Shown here one piece after another: positions 33,739-42,022 of a DNA stretch of 64,000 bases. The notes beneath the pieces are model-generated. The model had not been told where the DNA came from, made no database searches, and saw only the letters and a list, made by a program, of their open reading frames with translations. Every line of letters begins with the position of its first letter. Position 1 is the first letter of the stretch. Both the position numbers and the translations under genes were made by a program. The DNA comes from Candidatus Woesearchaeota archaeon (GTDB lineage: Archaea > Nanobdellota > Nanobdellia > Woesearchaeales > JAFGLG01): positions 79,602-143,601 of the forward strand of contig JAFGLG010000017.1 of the NCBI GenBank assembly GCA_016928155.1, read 5' to 3'.

Positions 33739-34428
33739 ATGAGAGCCTTGGTTTTCGATGCAGGACCTGTAATCAGCCTGACCATAAATAATCTGCTGTG
33801 GCTGCTTGAGCCTATGAGGGATAGGTTCGGCGGGGATTTCTATCTTCCGCAGGCAGTGAAATCTGAGCTTGTCGACAGGCCGATAAGGTCAAAGAAGTTC
33901 AAGTTCGAGGCCTTGATGGTGCTGGAGAAGATAGATTCCGGCGTATTGAAGCTCACGGCTGACAGGAAGATAAAGGAGATGGCTAATAGGATCTTTGAGA
34001 TAGCTAATCACACTCTTTCTGCAAAGGGCAGGTATCTTAATCTTGTGCATCAGGGCGAGCTTGAAGCTCTTGCTGCCGCCATTGTCCTTGATGCTGATGC
34101 CCTGGTCATCGATGAGCGCACCACGCGGGCCATGATTGAGGATCCTGATTCTTTCGTGTCGCTGATGGAGCATCGGCTCCATACGAGGATAAGCGTCAAT
34201 AAGGATAATCTGAAGAAGTTCAGGAATATGACTAAGGGTATCAGGATGATACGGTCGGCTGAATTCGCTCTTGTCGCATACCATGCCGGCTTCCTTGACA
34301 GGTATGTATTGAAGATCCCTGAAGCCAGGAAGAATCTGCTGCAGGCTGTCCTGTGGGGCCTGAAGCTCAATGGCTGCGCAATATCGAAGAATGAGATCGA
34401 TCAGCTTGTCGATTCCGGGCTCAGGTGA
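33739..34428 (+). CDS. PIN-domain protein
   Basis: 229 aa. Acidic residues of a PIN ribonuclease site: Asp in LVFDAGPVISL, Glu in AVKSELVDRP, Glu in HQGELEALAAAI and Asp in ADALVIDERTT. About 100 residues follow the PIN core, with helical content. Directly joined to the 180-aa helical gene. Its 3' end overlaps the convergent thpR gene by 28 nt. Could be an RNase toxin or an RNA-processing factor; conserved-pair context favours a joint role. Confidence 0.75.
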   Translation: MRALVFDAGPVISLTINNLLWLLEPMRDRFGGDFYLPQAVKSELVDRPIRSKKFKFEALMVLEKIDSGVLKLTADRKIKEMANRIFEIANHTLSAKGRYLNLVHQGELEALAAAIVLDADALVIDERTTRAMIEDPDSFVSLMEHRLHTRISVNKDNLKKFRNMTKGIRMIRSAEFALVAYHAGFLDRYVLKIPEARKNLLQAVLWGLKLNGCAISKNEIDQLVDSGLR

Positions 34429-34934
34429 TATTCCTCTATCTTCTCGTGGATCGGCCCGTCTCTTGTGAGCGTGCTCTTGTATAGCGCGAAGCTTTTCACG
34501 TCGAATCTTATTTTCTTGACTTCTGTGCTGAGAAGTTCAAGGAATCTTTCCTTGTCATCTGGATAGCTTATCCTTGCTAGTGTTATGTGCGGATGGAACC
34601 TGTTGTCCTTGTCAGAAATGCCTGATAGTTTCTCATCAATCTCTTTCTGGAGCCTTGCTGCATCCCCATCCAGCCCTATCCATAATACCCTCGCTCTTTT
34701 CTCGTCCGGGAAGACACCTATCTTGCTTAGCTCGAGGGAGAATCTTGGCAGCTTTATATCCCGGAGCTTCTCCTTTGAAGCCTCAAGCCTTTGCCTGTCT
34801 GTCTCGCCGAGGAATTTGAGAGTGAGATGGAAGCTCTTTGTCTTCCTCAGGCCTTTCATGCCGAACATGGCCTGGATTCTTCTCGCCTCTGCTTCAGCAT
34901 CCGCAGGCATGTCTATTGCTATGAAACATCTCAT
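34401..34934 (-). CDS. thpR: RNA 2',3'-cyclic phosphodiesterase ThpR
   Basis: 177 aa of the 2H phosphoesterase superfamily. MRCFIAIDMPADA start; the two HxT motifs are FHLTLKFLGETD and FHPHITLARISY. Opens 2',3'-cyclic phosphates or ligates tRNA halves in vitro. Confidence 0.93.
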   Translation of the reverse strand: MRCFIAIDMPADAEAEARRIQAMFGMKGLRKTKSFHLTLKFLGETDRQRLEASKEKLRDIKLPRFSLELSKIGVFPDEKRARVLWIGLDGDAARLQKEIDEKLSGISDKDNRFHPHITLARISYPDDKERFLELLSTEVKKIRFDVKSFALYKSTLTRDGPIHEKIEEYHLSPESTS

Positions 34935-34965
34935 CCTGGATGAGAAGAGAATTTGCTATTTTAAT

Positions 34966-35256
34966 CTATTGGTCTAGTTCATTGCCGAAATCTTCTGTAT
35001 CCTCGATCGGTTCTGGCTCAAGTGCCTGTTCTGTCTGTACTTTCGCCTCGCCGATCAATTCTCCGAAGCCGACCTTCTGCAGTACTTTGGTTATCCTTAT
35101 CCTGACCTCGTCCCCTGCATTGACGCCTGGCACAAAGATGACAAATCCTTTCACTCTTGCAATGCCGTCTCCCTTTGCACCGACTGCTTCTATCTTTGCA
35201 TCTACTTCTTCTCCTATTTGGACTGGAGCGCCTCCACTGAAACTCCCATTTTGCAT
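34966..35256 (-). CDS. TRAM-domain RNA-binding protein
   Basis: 96 aa. IGEEVDAKIEAVGAKGDGIA-RVKGFVIFVPG is a stand-alone TRAM domain (residues about 12-72), with an acidic C-terminal tail (EPEPIEDTEDFG). Single TRAM proteins in archaea are RNA chaperones. SD GGAGAGGT. The leader contains a hairpin (35283-35307). Confidence 0.88.
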   Translation of the reverse strand: MQNGSFSGGAPVQIGEEVDAKIEAVGAKGDGIARVKGFVIFVPGVNAGDEVRIRITKVLQKVGFGELIGEAKVQTEQALEPEPIEDTEDFGNELDQ

Positions 35257-35282
35257 CTTGTTTTACCTCTCCGTCTTTTTTT

Positions 35283-35307
35283 AGGCTTTATTTTTGCAAT
35301 AAGGCCT
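35283..35307. other. hairpin upstream of the TRAM gene
   Basis: AGGCTTTATT pairs with AATAAGGCCT over 10 positions with one G-T wobble, around a 5-nt loop, followed on the plus strand by six T. Both neighbours are on the minus strand, where it falls in the TRAM gene's 5' leader; it may be a leader structure rather than a terminator. Confidence 0.4.
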
Positions 35308-35368
35308 TTTTTGCCCTTTTTAGGGTTTGTATTATTTCAGTATATGAGACCGGACTATTTAAATTTAG

Positions 35369-35623
35369 TCAATTTTTGATTGTTTCAAGTTCAATCCTTT
35401 CAGTTGTTATATCCCCCACCCTGAAATGATTATCACCTATCTGTATTGTGTTCGCTTTCTTCGGATAATATAGGTTTATCGCATATCCTTGGTGTCCTGA
35501 TGCATGGAAATGGCCTATCGAGAAAGTGTGCTCATTGACATATCCGCAGTACATCACAGGGAGGTATTTTAGGAATCCTATTCTTATCTTCAGCTTCTTC
35601 CCTATCTCAAGATTGTATTTCAT
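35369..35623 (-). CDS. small protein of unknown function, 84 aa
   Basis: A beta-rich protein with no Cys pairs or membrane segment. KKLKIRIGFLKYLPVMYCGY, YAINLYYPKKANTIQIG and the end FRVGDITTERIELETI are its clearest parts. AT-rich TATA-like sequence lies about 25 nt before the ATG. Lies between the TRAM gene and radA. No family recognised. Confidence 0.65.
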   Translation of the reverse strand: MKYNLEIGKKLKIRIGFLKYLPVMYCGYVNEHTFSIGHFHASGHQGYAINLYYPKKANTIQIGDNHFRVGDITTERIELETIKN

Positions 35624-35656
35624 TTTGATTTAGAATAAAAAGATAATAATATAAAA

Positions 35657-36634
35657 TTATTGCTGTTTCACATCCCTGATCCCGCTGGTCTCCACAAAGA
35701 AGTTGCATTCTCCTTCAGGGAGGTTGGGGCTGTCTATGAGCTTTGCGACCCTGCTGCCTTTTTTCCCTTTCCTCAGGTAGATCCTGAATGTGCTTGCGTG
35801 CGCGACAACATGGCCCCCGATTGCCTGCGTCGGGTCGCCGAAGAACACATCCGGCTTTGACATGACCTGGTTTGTCACAAAGACTGATATGTTGTAGAGA
35901 TCAGCCAGCTTGAGCAGTGTGTGCATGTGCTTGTTCAGCTTCTGCTGCCTCTCTGCCAGGGTCCCTCTTCCTATGAACTCTGCCCTGAAATGGGCTGTGA
36001 GCGAATCCACGATGACAAGCTTGATGTTCTCTCCTTTCTTTATGAGCTCTTCGACCTTCTCTGTGAGCAGCATCTGGTGGTCTGAGTTGTAGGCCCTTGC
36101 GACTTTTATGTTCTTGAGGACTTTTGTCGGGTCCATGCCTGCTCCTTTTGCGAGCTGCTGGATCCTCTCAGGCCTGAATGTGTTCTCTGTGTCTATATAG
36201 ACTGCTGTAGGATCCTTCTCCCCTTTCATGTTCTGGGCCCTGACTGCGAGCAGGTGCGCTATCTGTGTCTTTCCTGAGCCGAATTCTCCGAATGCCTCTG
36301 TGATCGCCCCTGTCTCAAATCCTCCGTCGAGAAGCCTGTCGAATTCGCTGCTTCCTGTAGTTATCTTATGGACCTTCTCCCTCCTCTTGAGGAGGTCTTC
36401 CCCTGACTCGAACCCCATATCGAGATTATCTCTTGCAGAATTGATCATCTTCCTTGCAGCTGCCTCATTCACTCCTGATGCGTCGACCAGCTCCCCTGGC
36501 GAAGCTACTGCTATGCTCATGACTGTGTCGAAGCCTGCATCTTTCAGCTTTTCTGCTGTGGCTGCCCCCACACCTGGAAGCTCGAGTACGCTCATTTCTT
36601 TCATTTTGCTCTTCTGGATAAGTATCTGTTCCAT
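35657..36634 (-). CDS. radA: DNA repair recombinase RadA
   Basis: 325 aa. N-terminal helix-hairpin-helix ([17 protein letters not shown]), Walker [10 protein letters not shown], Walker [12 protein letters not shown], and the L2 region with ...[19 protein letters not shown]. Archaeal Rad51/Dmc1 homologue: strand exchange. SD GAGGTGA before the ATG. Follows the 105-aa gene by 24 nt. Confidence 0.97.
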   Translation of the reverse strand: MEQILIQKSKMKEMSVLELPGVGAATAEKLKDAGFDTVMSIAVASPGELVDASGVNEAAARKMINSARDNLDMGFESGEDLLKRREKVHKITTGSSEFDRLLDGGFETGAITEAFGEFGSGKTQIAHLLAVRAQNMKGEKDPTAVYIDTENTFRPERIQQLAKGAGMDPTKVLKNIKVARAYNSDHQMLLTEKVEELIKKGENIKLVIVDSLTAHFRAEFIGRGTLAERQQKLNKHMHTLLKLADLYNISVFVTNQVMSKPDVFFGDPTQAIGGHVVAHASTFRIYLRKGKKGSRVAKLIDSPNLPEGECNFFVETSGIRDVKQQ

Positions 36635-36658
36635 TTTTTCACCTCTATTTTAATCTTT

Positions 36659-36976
36659 CTAAACCACAGCCTCTTCGCTGATGTCAGTATACTGCATGCT
36701 TTCCTGCTCTCTTAGCATGAGATATTCGTATGCCTTAGTGAGAACTAGCGCTGCTTTAGGCAGGTCATTTATCCTCATGGAATTCGTGGTCTGCCATTTC
36801 CCGTTCCTGTCTTTGTAGTTTCGGTCTATCCCGACAGAGAAGTAGGACACTGCTTTCCCGTCTCTCTCTGCTCCGTTCTTCCAGACAGTCGCTGTTATCG
36901 CTCCTGCCCTGAATTTCTTTTCTGGTGTATTTCGGTTTCCGGAATGCTCGGAAAACCTGTTTTCCGTTGCGTTCAT
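36659..36976 (-). CDS. probable single-stranded-DNA-binding-like protein in the radA operon
   Basis: 105 aa from the ATG at 36976, which has AAGGAGG 8 nt before it; the frame is open to 37021 but that start has no ribosome site. After a 20-residue polar head, KFRAGAITATVWKNG and AVSYFSVGIDRNYKDRNGKW form a compact beta fold, followed by NSMRINDLPKAALVLTKAYE. Similar small proteins of phages, plasmids and DPANN archaea are annotated as unknown or ssDNA-binding-like. The radA partnership suggests a role in recombination (inference). Confidence 0.65.
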   Translation of the reverse strand: MNATENRFSEHSGNRNTPEKKFRAGAITATVWKNGAERDGKAVSYFSVGIDRNYKDRNGKWQTTNSMRINDLPKAALVLTKAYEYLMLREQESMQYTDISEEAVV

Positions 36977-37096
36977 TTTTTTCGCCTCCTTGCTCGCAGA
37001 TTCCTCTGCGCCCTGAGACATTTGCCGCAGGGTTCGCCTTTTTTTTCATCTCCCTTACACTGAGAGTGGAGTGATGCTATTGCTTAGCCTGAGGCA

Positions 37097-37104
37097 TTAT
37101 AAAT
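37097..37104 (-). promoter_or_regulatory. TATA box of the ssDNA-binding-like / radA operon
   Basis: ATTTATAA on the minus strand; predicted start near 37074, leader about 97 nt. The rest of 37022-37203 has no gene. Confidence 0.45.
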
Positions 37105-37203
37105 CCCTTACGCCGGCCTGTCCAGTGGCCAGTGGAGTTTGTTATACAGAAATCACATTGAGGATAGGACTATAAGCTTATTAATTAAGAATAGATATGA
37201 TAA

Positions 37204-38973
37204 TTAGGTTCTACCGGATCCGATAGCCCCTTGATTGCCTATACTTGGGCGCCCGAAGATCCATCTCAGTCCTGTTTTGATCTCTGTGTCTTCACCATAT
37301 GTTGTTCTTATGTTCAGGTTAAGATTATTATTAAGACGCCATATGTAGTCAGCCATTAGGTTCTTGTATTCTGACTGCTTGAGCTCTTCTACTCCCACCC
37401 TCAGTGAGTATTGCTTGTCTGGAGAGGTCCATGAGGCTGATGATGAGATTTTCCTGTCATCTGGTTCCTGGTAATCTGATATTTTAACTTCAAATTTCCA
37501 TTGGTTCTTGGTATCATCTCTGAAACCGATGTCCAATCCCATGTCACCTTCTGTCTTTCCCATTAATCCGAATTCAAGGCCGTTCTTGGATCTTGTGGAC
37601 AGCTGTGCTTCATATTCTCCTTCATCTTGCCCTATGTTTCCTCCGAATGTGTAATCACCCATTTTAAGGCCTTTGTATTCCAGCTTGTGATTTATCCCAT
37701 ATTCTGCCATGGCGCCGGCCGCATACCACAAGCCCTTGACAAACGGTTCTTCGCCTGCTAATCTTTGCTGGAATTCTGGTGCAAAGCTTTCCCCTGCAGC
37801 TTTCATTAGGTCTGATTGGAATTTTTCGCGGGATACTCCTTGCTGATCTTCCTTGTCAGGCATCTTGCCCTTATCTGCATTCTCGCTTTCATCATCTGTA
37901 AAGAGTGGTGCCGAGTCTTCCTCACCCATTACTTCAATTGAGAGAACATTGGCAGATATGCTTGGGTAATTATCTAGCACATTTTCGACGCTGGCAATTG
38001 CTTTTGTCATTGTTGTTGCGCTGCCGCTTGGTGAGTCTGTCAGGCTTCTTATTCTTTCGCTTATTTCTGGATTCGACCCGAATGTGAATGTTATGCCCTC
38101 GCTGTTCAGTGTGCTCTCAGTGGTTTGCTTCCTGCCGACAGTGATCTGTTTCTGGTTGCCGAAGAACCTGTAGTCAGCATCATCTCCTGTGATGACCTCA
38201 TCGTCTTGTTCTGTCTTTAGAGATAAGATACTTTGGTATACATTAATCTCATTACCAAAGTCTCTAACTTGAATTGGATTGTCCTCGAATGATGCGCTTC
38301 CGAGTATTCCGAATGAATTTTTTGTATCGATCATGAATTGTGCTCCTTCTGGTCCGGGCGTGACTATCTTGTCAGGATCGATATAGGAATCTATATGCAC
38401 TGATTCATCTTCATCCAGATCAACGATCAGTATTGATTCTGGTCCTTCTGGGTTTGTCAATGAGAATCTGCTGCCTTTAGGCAGGGATACTGATTTTGTT
38501 CCGATTTCTACCCTTGCATAGTCCCCTGCTGTTCCGGTCATCACATCATTTTCTATTGAAACCTGTTCGAGATTTTCGAGGTTTGTGCGGCCAGCAAAGC
38601 CATTTTCTATGTTCATCCTTCCCTCTTTGTCTTCTGTGCCGTGCAGGTTCGTCAGGTCGCCTGTGTTCATTCCAGATAAAGTGCATTCTCCGGCATCGCA
38701 TGTCATGTGTCCGGGCGGCACTTGATATTCCTTTCCGTTCAGCTCTATCTTGCCGTTGGTTATCTCAAGCCTTGTCCCTCCGTTATAGGAGCATCCTGAG
38801 CATGACTGTATATTTATGTTCATGTTGCTCTTTTGCGAATAATATTGAGAGAATTCTGTCGGGTTGTTCATGATGTTCTGGGGGTCAGTATAGTCGGGTG
38901 TCTCATTTTGGCCTAGTGCGATGCTGATGGTCAGTAGCAGGATGATCGGCAGTATTATTGTGTTTTTTCTCAT
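37204..38973 (-). CDS. exported protein with beta-barrel-like C-terminal domain
   Basis: 589 aa. Signal peptide TIILPIILLLTISIALGQ. Residues about 25-370 are polar and beta-rich, with two CxxC-like pairs (SCSGCSY, TCDAGEC). The last 170 residues are a series of 10-12-residue strands alternating polar and non-polar (YTFGGNIGQDEGEYEAQLST, GLEFGLMGKTEGDMGLDIGF, KFEVKISDYQE..., SLRVGVEELKQ, LNLNIRTTYGEDTEIKTGLR), reading like a membrane beta-barrel or a beta-solenoid. An outer-membrane barrel would be odd in an archaeon. Coupled to the next gene upstream by a 4-nt overlap. Confidence 0.7.
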   Translation of the reverse strand: MRKNTIILPIILLLTISIALGQNETPDYTDPQNIMNNPTEFSQYYSQKSNMNINIQSCSGCSYNGGTRLEITNGKIELNGKEYQVPPGHMTCDAGECTLSGMNTGDLTNLHGTEDKEGRMNIENGFAGRTNLENLEQVSIENDVMTGTAGDYARVEIGTKSVSLPKGSRFSLTNPEGPESILIVDLDEDESVHIDSYIDPDKIVTPGPEGAQFMIDTKNSFGILGSASFEDNPIQVRDFGNEINVYQSILSLKTEQDDEVITGDDADYRFFGNQKQITVGRKQTTESTLNSEGITFTFGSNPEISERIRSLTDSPSGSATTMTKAIASVENVLDNYPSISANVLSIEVMGEEDSAPLFTDDESENADKGKMPDKEDQQGVSREKFQSDLMKAAGESFAPEFQQRLAGEEPFVKGLWYAAGAMAEYGINHKLEYKGLKMGDYTFGGNIGQDEGEYEAQLSTRSKNGLEFGLMGKTEGDMGLDIGFRDDTKNQWKFEVKISDYQEPDDRKISSSASWTSPDKQYSLRVGVEELKQSEYKNLMADYIWRLNNNLNLNIRTTYGEDTEIKTGLRWIFGRPSIGNQGAIGSGRT

Positions 38974-39698
38974 CTGAACTTCACCGCGAACACAGAAGCG
39001 AAACCATATTCATCTTTTAGTTCTTCAGGATCCTGCACAAAATAGAGCACAGTGTCATTGTTGAATACTGTGTATGATATGTTTGACACCCTTGACAGGA
39101 GGAACATATGGTCTATGACTGCAGGATTTATTGCAGTCTGCTCTATTATTTCAGCTGTGACATTGTGTAGCCTGAGTACGTTTATAGGAGCTTCTGTCTC
39201 GAATTCTGATATCTCTGTGGCTGTGTTTCCATATCTGATTGTGAGTGGCCAGGTGACATGGAATAATACGGAATCTTCTTTTATTGTCACAGCTGAGGAT
39301 GGTTCTGATGTATCTATGTTGAACTGCCTGAAAACTGATAGGTTACAGAAAGGCAGCATCTGGTTCATGTAATATGAGAGGTTCTTCTCAACAGCAGGGA
39401 TTGTTGGCATGTATTCCATGCCATCATAATATAGGTAGCTTGTTGTCAACTGCGATGTGGTGAAAACATGCGGGGGTTCTGTCAGGTGCCAGCCGTGCAA
39501 GCCCAGCATGAAGACAGACTCCATGGCAGTGTCTGAGACGCATTTCTGGACATAGTACTTGACGCTTGATGCCTCTGTCATTGTCTGTATCTCTGGCTCT
39601 GATGTTGAGATCATGGTCATCAGATAAAAGATAAGGCCTATTGTGAGAAGTATCATTATCCCCATTATTATGAAGGGGGTTATCTGGGCCTTTTTCAT
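38970..39698 (-). CDS. signal-anchored exported protein, 242 aa
   Basis: Starts KKAQITPFIIMGIMILLTIG, the N-anchor with a basic 'AQIT' head widespread in DPANN genomes. The rest is an extracellular domain with two conserved-looking Cys (YVQKCVSD, MLPFCNLS) and N-glycosylation sites. TATA box TTTATAAAT at 39722-39730 about 28 nt upstream. First of two genes. Function unknown. Confidence 0.7.
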   Translation of the reverse strand: MKKAQITPFIIMGIMILLTIGLIFYLMTMISTSEPEIQTMTEASSVKYYVQKCVSDTAMESVFMLGLHGWHLTEPPHVFTTSQLTTSYLYYDGMEYMPTIPAVEKNLSYYMNQMLPFCNLSVFRQFNIDTSEPSSAVTIKEDSVLFHVTWPLTIRYGNTATEISEFETEAPINVLRLHNVTAEIIEQTAINPAVIDHMFLLSRVSNISYTVFNNDTVLYFVQDPEELKDEYGFASVFAVKFR

Positions 39699-39842
39699 TT
39701 GATAGGCTATATTGAGTAAGTTTTATAAATATTGCTAATGATTTGGCTTAGATACTGCCCTTAAAGCTGATTAAAGCCTTTTTAAGCCCTTTTTAGTCAA
39801 TTTTTAATATAATCAATATTTTAACTACTATTTAATAGTAAT

Positions 39843-39851
39843 ATTTATATA
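39843..39851 (+). promoter_or_regulatory. TATA box of the caspase-like protease gene
   Basis: ATTTATATA centred 30 nt before the ATG at 39877, giving a leader of only a few nt. The rest of 39699-39842 is AT-rich, containing the minus-strand promoter described for the neighbour. Confidence 0.5.
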
Positions 39852-39876
39852 TCTAAATGACCAGTAATATGGTTCT

Positions 39877-40824
39877 ATGGCCAAAAAGACTCTTTCAGCA
39901 GTGATTGCCGCAGCCTTAGCAACTGCTATTCTTCCAGCTGGCATTTCTTCTGCAGAGCCAAATGGGAAGGATGCTCTCATGGATCATGAAGAATCAAGAG
40001 CGGCAAAGAGATACGCTGTTATCTACTGCCCAGGCTCCCTCAAGGACAAGGGGGTGTATCCTGATCAGTTTGATGAGGGCCTCAAGAATGCGTATTTGAT
40101 AGCCATAGCCAATATATACTCTGACCTGAGGAACATCGGATTTGCCAGTGAGGATATCGAGGTTCTTTACCATGACGGTACTTATGATGCTTCTGAGACT
40201 AGGGATAAGGATTTGATAGATCTTCTTGCTAGGGAGAAATTCGGCTCTGCACCTGTGCCTGCGAGTAGGAGGAATCTTGAAAGGTGTATATTCAGATTTG
40301 AAGGAAGAATCTCAGCGAATGACGAGTTTGTCTTTGTCATCATGAATCATGGCGACCGTGAGGGCAAGACTTTGGTCAGGTATTACATTAATGGTTATGG
40401 AGGCGATCTTGCTGATAGGATTTTTCCTTCATACATAAGAGGCCTCCTTTCCGGGATCAAGGCAGAGCATCAGTTCTATGTCGTTGACTCTTGTTATTCC
40501 GGTGGTTTTGCAGAGGAATTGGCAGGCAAGGATAGGATAGTCTTTTCAAGCAGCAGCAAGGATAGCATGTCAGTTGGTTCGAGGATTGATTTCTTTGCGC
40601 GTTCTCTCTTTGACGCGATGAGCAGTGATGATACTGATTTGGATAGCAATGGAAATATTTCTCTTGCTGAGGCATTCAGCGTTGCATTAGACAGGAGGAA
40701 GCATGAGGTTGCTGAGCAGGAGAGACATGGGCATCTTGGTGGATACAGGGCAGAAGGCTTTTATCCTAAAAGCTTCAATCTTGAGAAGAAGGGTTATAAT
40801 GTGCGAAATGTTTGCAGAAGATAA
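39877..40824 (+). CDS. secreted caspase/legumain-like cysteine protease with EF-hand loop
   Basis: 315 aa. Signal peptide with AxA-type end (AAALATAILPAGISSAEP). Clan CD dyad: His in FVFVIMNHGDREG and Cys in FYVVDSCYSGGFAEEL, with the following IVFSSSSKDSMS typical of the fold. DTDLDSNGNISLAEAF (about 245-260) fits a calcium-binding EF-hand loop. Probably a calcium-regulated, secreted peptidase acting at the cell surface. A 6-bp hairpin overlaps the stop codon (40819-40836). Confidence 0.85.
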   Translation: MAKKTLSAVIAAALATAILPAGISSAEPNGKDALMDHEESRAAKRYAVIYCPGSLKDKGVYPDQFDEGLKNAYLIAIANIYSDLRNIGFASEDIEVLYHDGTYDASETRDKDLIDLLAREKFGSAPVPASRRNLERCIFRFEGRISANDEFVFVIMNHGDREGKTLVRYYINGYGGDLADRIFPSYIRGLLSGIKAEHQFYVVDSCYSGGFAEELAGKDRIVFSSSSKDSMSVGSRIDFFARSLFDAMSSDDTDLDSNGNISLAEAFSVALDRRKHEVAEQERHGHLGGYRAEGFYPKSFNLEKKGYNVRNVCRR

Positions 40825-40913
40825 GTTTGTTTATCTCAATAAAACCAAGTGAATTCTATAACCTATATTACCTAGAATAACATTTATAAGTGAGCGGCCT
40901 GAGATTCCTTATC

Positions 40914-41291
40914 ATGGCTTCACCCAGTGATAAGGAGATTGATGATAAGATTGACGCTTTCTTTGATGAGATAGGGCCAAGCATCAAATCAGATTCCACT
41001 ATGATAGACTTCTTCCAGGAAGGCAATGCTATCGAGGTCTATGTCTATGGCAGGGAGCACAAAAAGATGATCAGGAGCATGTACTCTGCTCATACCTCCA
41101 AGATGTTCAGCTATATGGTCAGCCAGGATCTGGCTCATGTCATTTCTATAATAGAGAAAAATAACACTGGGATAATCAGGAAATCCAGATTGCCTGTGGT
41201 AGAATATCACAAGAAAGCCCCTTTTTATCATCTCGCGGTCCATCCTGACTCGTGGAGCTCTTTCCGTCGATATCTTCTCAGGATAAATTGA
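40914..41291 (+). CDS. small protein of unknown function, 125 aa
   Basis: ATG at 40914, 27 nt after TTTATAAG (40883-40890); the longer frame from a GTG at 40890 begins inside the TATA box. EIDDKIDAFFDEIGPSIKSD opens an alpha/beta domain with no membrane segment. Convergent overlap of 14 nt with the deacetylase gene. No family recognised. Confidence 0.65.
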   Translation: MASPSDKEIDDKIDAFFDEIGPSIKSDSTMIDFFQEGNAIEVYVYGREHKKMIRSMYSAHTSKMFSYMVSQDLAHVISIIEKNNTGIIRKSRLPVVEYHKKAPFYHLAVHPDSWSSFRRYLLRIN

Positions 41292-42009
41292 GGTATTCTG
41301 AATGTGTCTTGAACTCTGTACCTATATCCTGATAATATGTGATTGTCTCTTCTATCTCTTCAAGCAGCTTCACGGCATGGTGCGGGTGGAAGCTCAGTGA
41401 TATTGTCTCTTGCTGGATAGATGTCATGAGGTGCAGATAGATGCTCTTAGGCATCTTCAGATAATATCTGAGTATCACATCAGACATCGGGAATAGCCCA
41501 TAGCTGGATATCTTGACTTCAGTCATCTTTACCTCAGGGAAGGATATGCCCCAGTTCTCTATTGTGCTTGCATCATATTCAAAACCATTTTCTTTCAGGA
41601 CTTCAACGGTCTCCTTGTCTATGTCATGGTATGGTGCCCTGAAGCCTATTGGCCTTTTTCCTGTCGCTTTCTCTATCGCTTTGATGCATTTCTCTATCTG
41701 TTCTTCCTTCTCTTCTCTTGTTATCTTTGACATCCTTGGATGGTCATAGCTGTGGCAGGCCACTTCATTGTTCTCTGCTATCTGATCAGCAATCTCAGGG
41801 TATTGGTCTGCATATTCCCCTGTCATGAAGAAAGTGGCCTTGACATCCATCTTTTCGAGGAGCCCCAATATCATCAGGACATCCTGCCCATCGACACTTT
41901 CTGTATCGAAGCTCAGGAGTATCTCTTTGGGTTCAGCGCGCGGGTACAGATACGCTGCAAGCAGCACTATCAGAAAGGCTCCTATGATGTAGTGTGCCGA
42001 TATTTTCAT
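41278..42009 (-). CDS. polysaccharide deacetylase (NodB domain)
   Basis: 243 aa. One N-terminal membrane anchor (YIIGAFLIVLLAAYLYP), then the NodB motifs: ILLSFDTESVD with the catalytic Asp, HSYDHPRM with the metal His, GFRAPYHDID and LSFHPHHA. Likely removes acetyl groups from an external glycan. Starts 13 nt after the RPA gene, in the same transcript. Confidence 0.9.
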   Translation of the reverse strand: MKISAHYIIGAFLIVLLAAYLYPRAEPKEILLSFDTESVDGQDVLMILGLLEKMDVKATFFMTGEYADQYPEIADQIAENNEVACHSYDHPRMSKITREEKEEQIEKCIKAIEKATGKRPIGFRAPYHDIDKETVEVLKENGFEYDASTIENWGISFPEVKMTEVKISSYGLFPMSDVILRYYLKMPKSIYLHLMTSIQQETISLSFHPHHAVKLLEEIEETITYYQDIGTEFKTHSEYLNLS

Positions 42010-42022
42010 TGAGGTACCCGCC

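Noticed and set aside
35283-35312. Intrinsic terminator on the plus strand
   Set aside because: No plus-strand gene ends near it; it more likely is a leader hairpin of the TRAM gene.
36977-37021. Longer start for the ssDNA-binding-like gene
   Set aside because: No ribosome site at 37021, while AAGGAGG precedes 36976.
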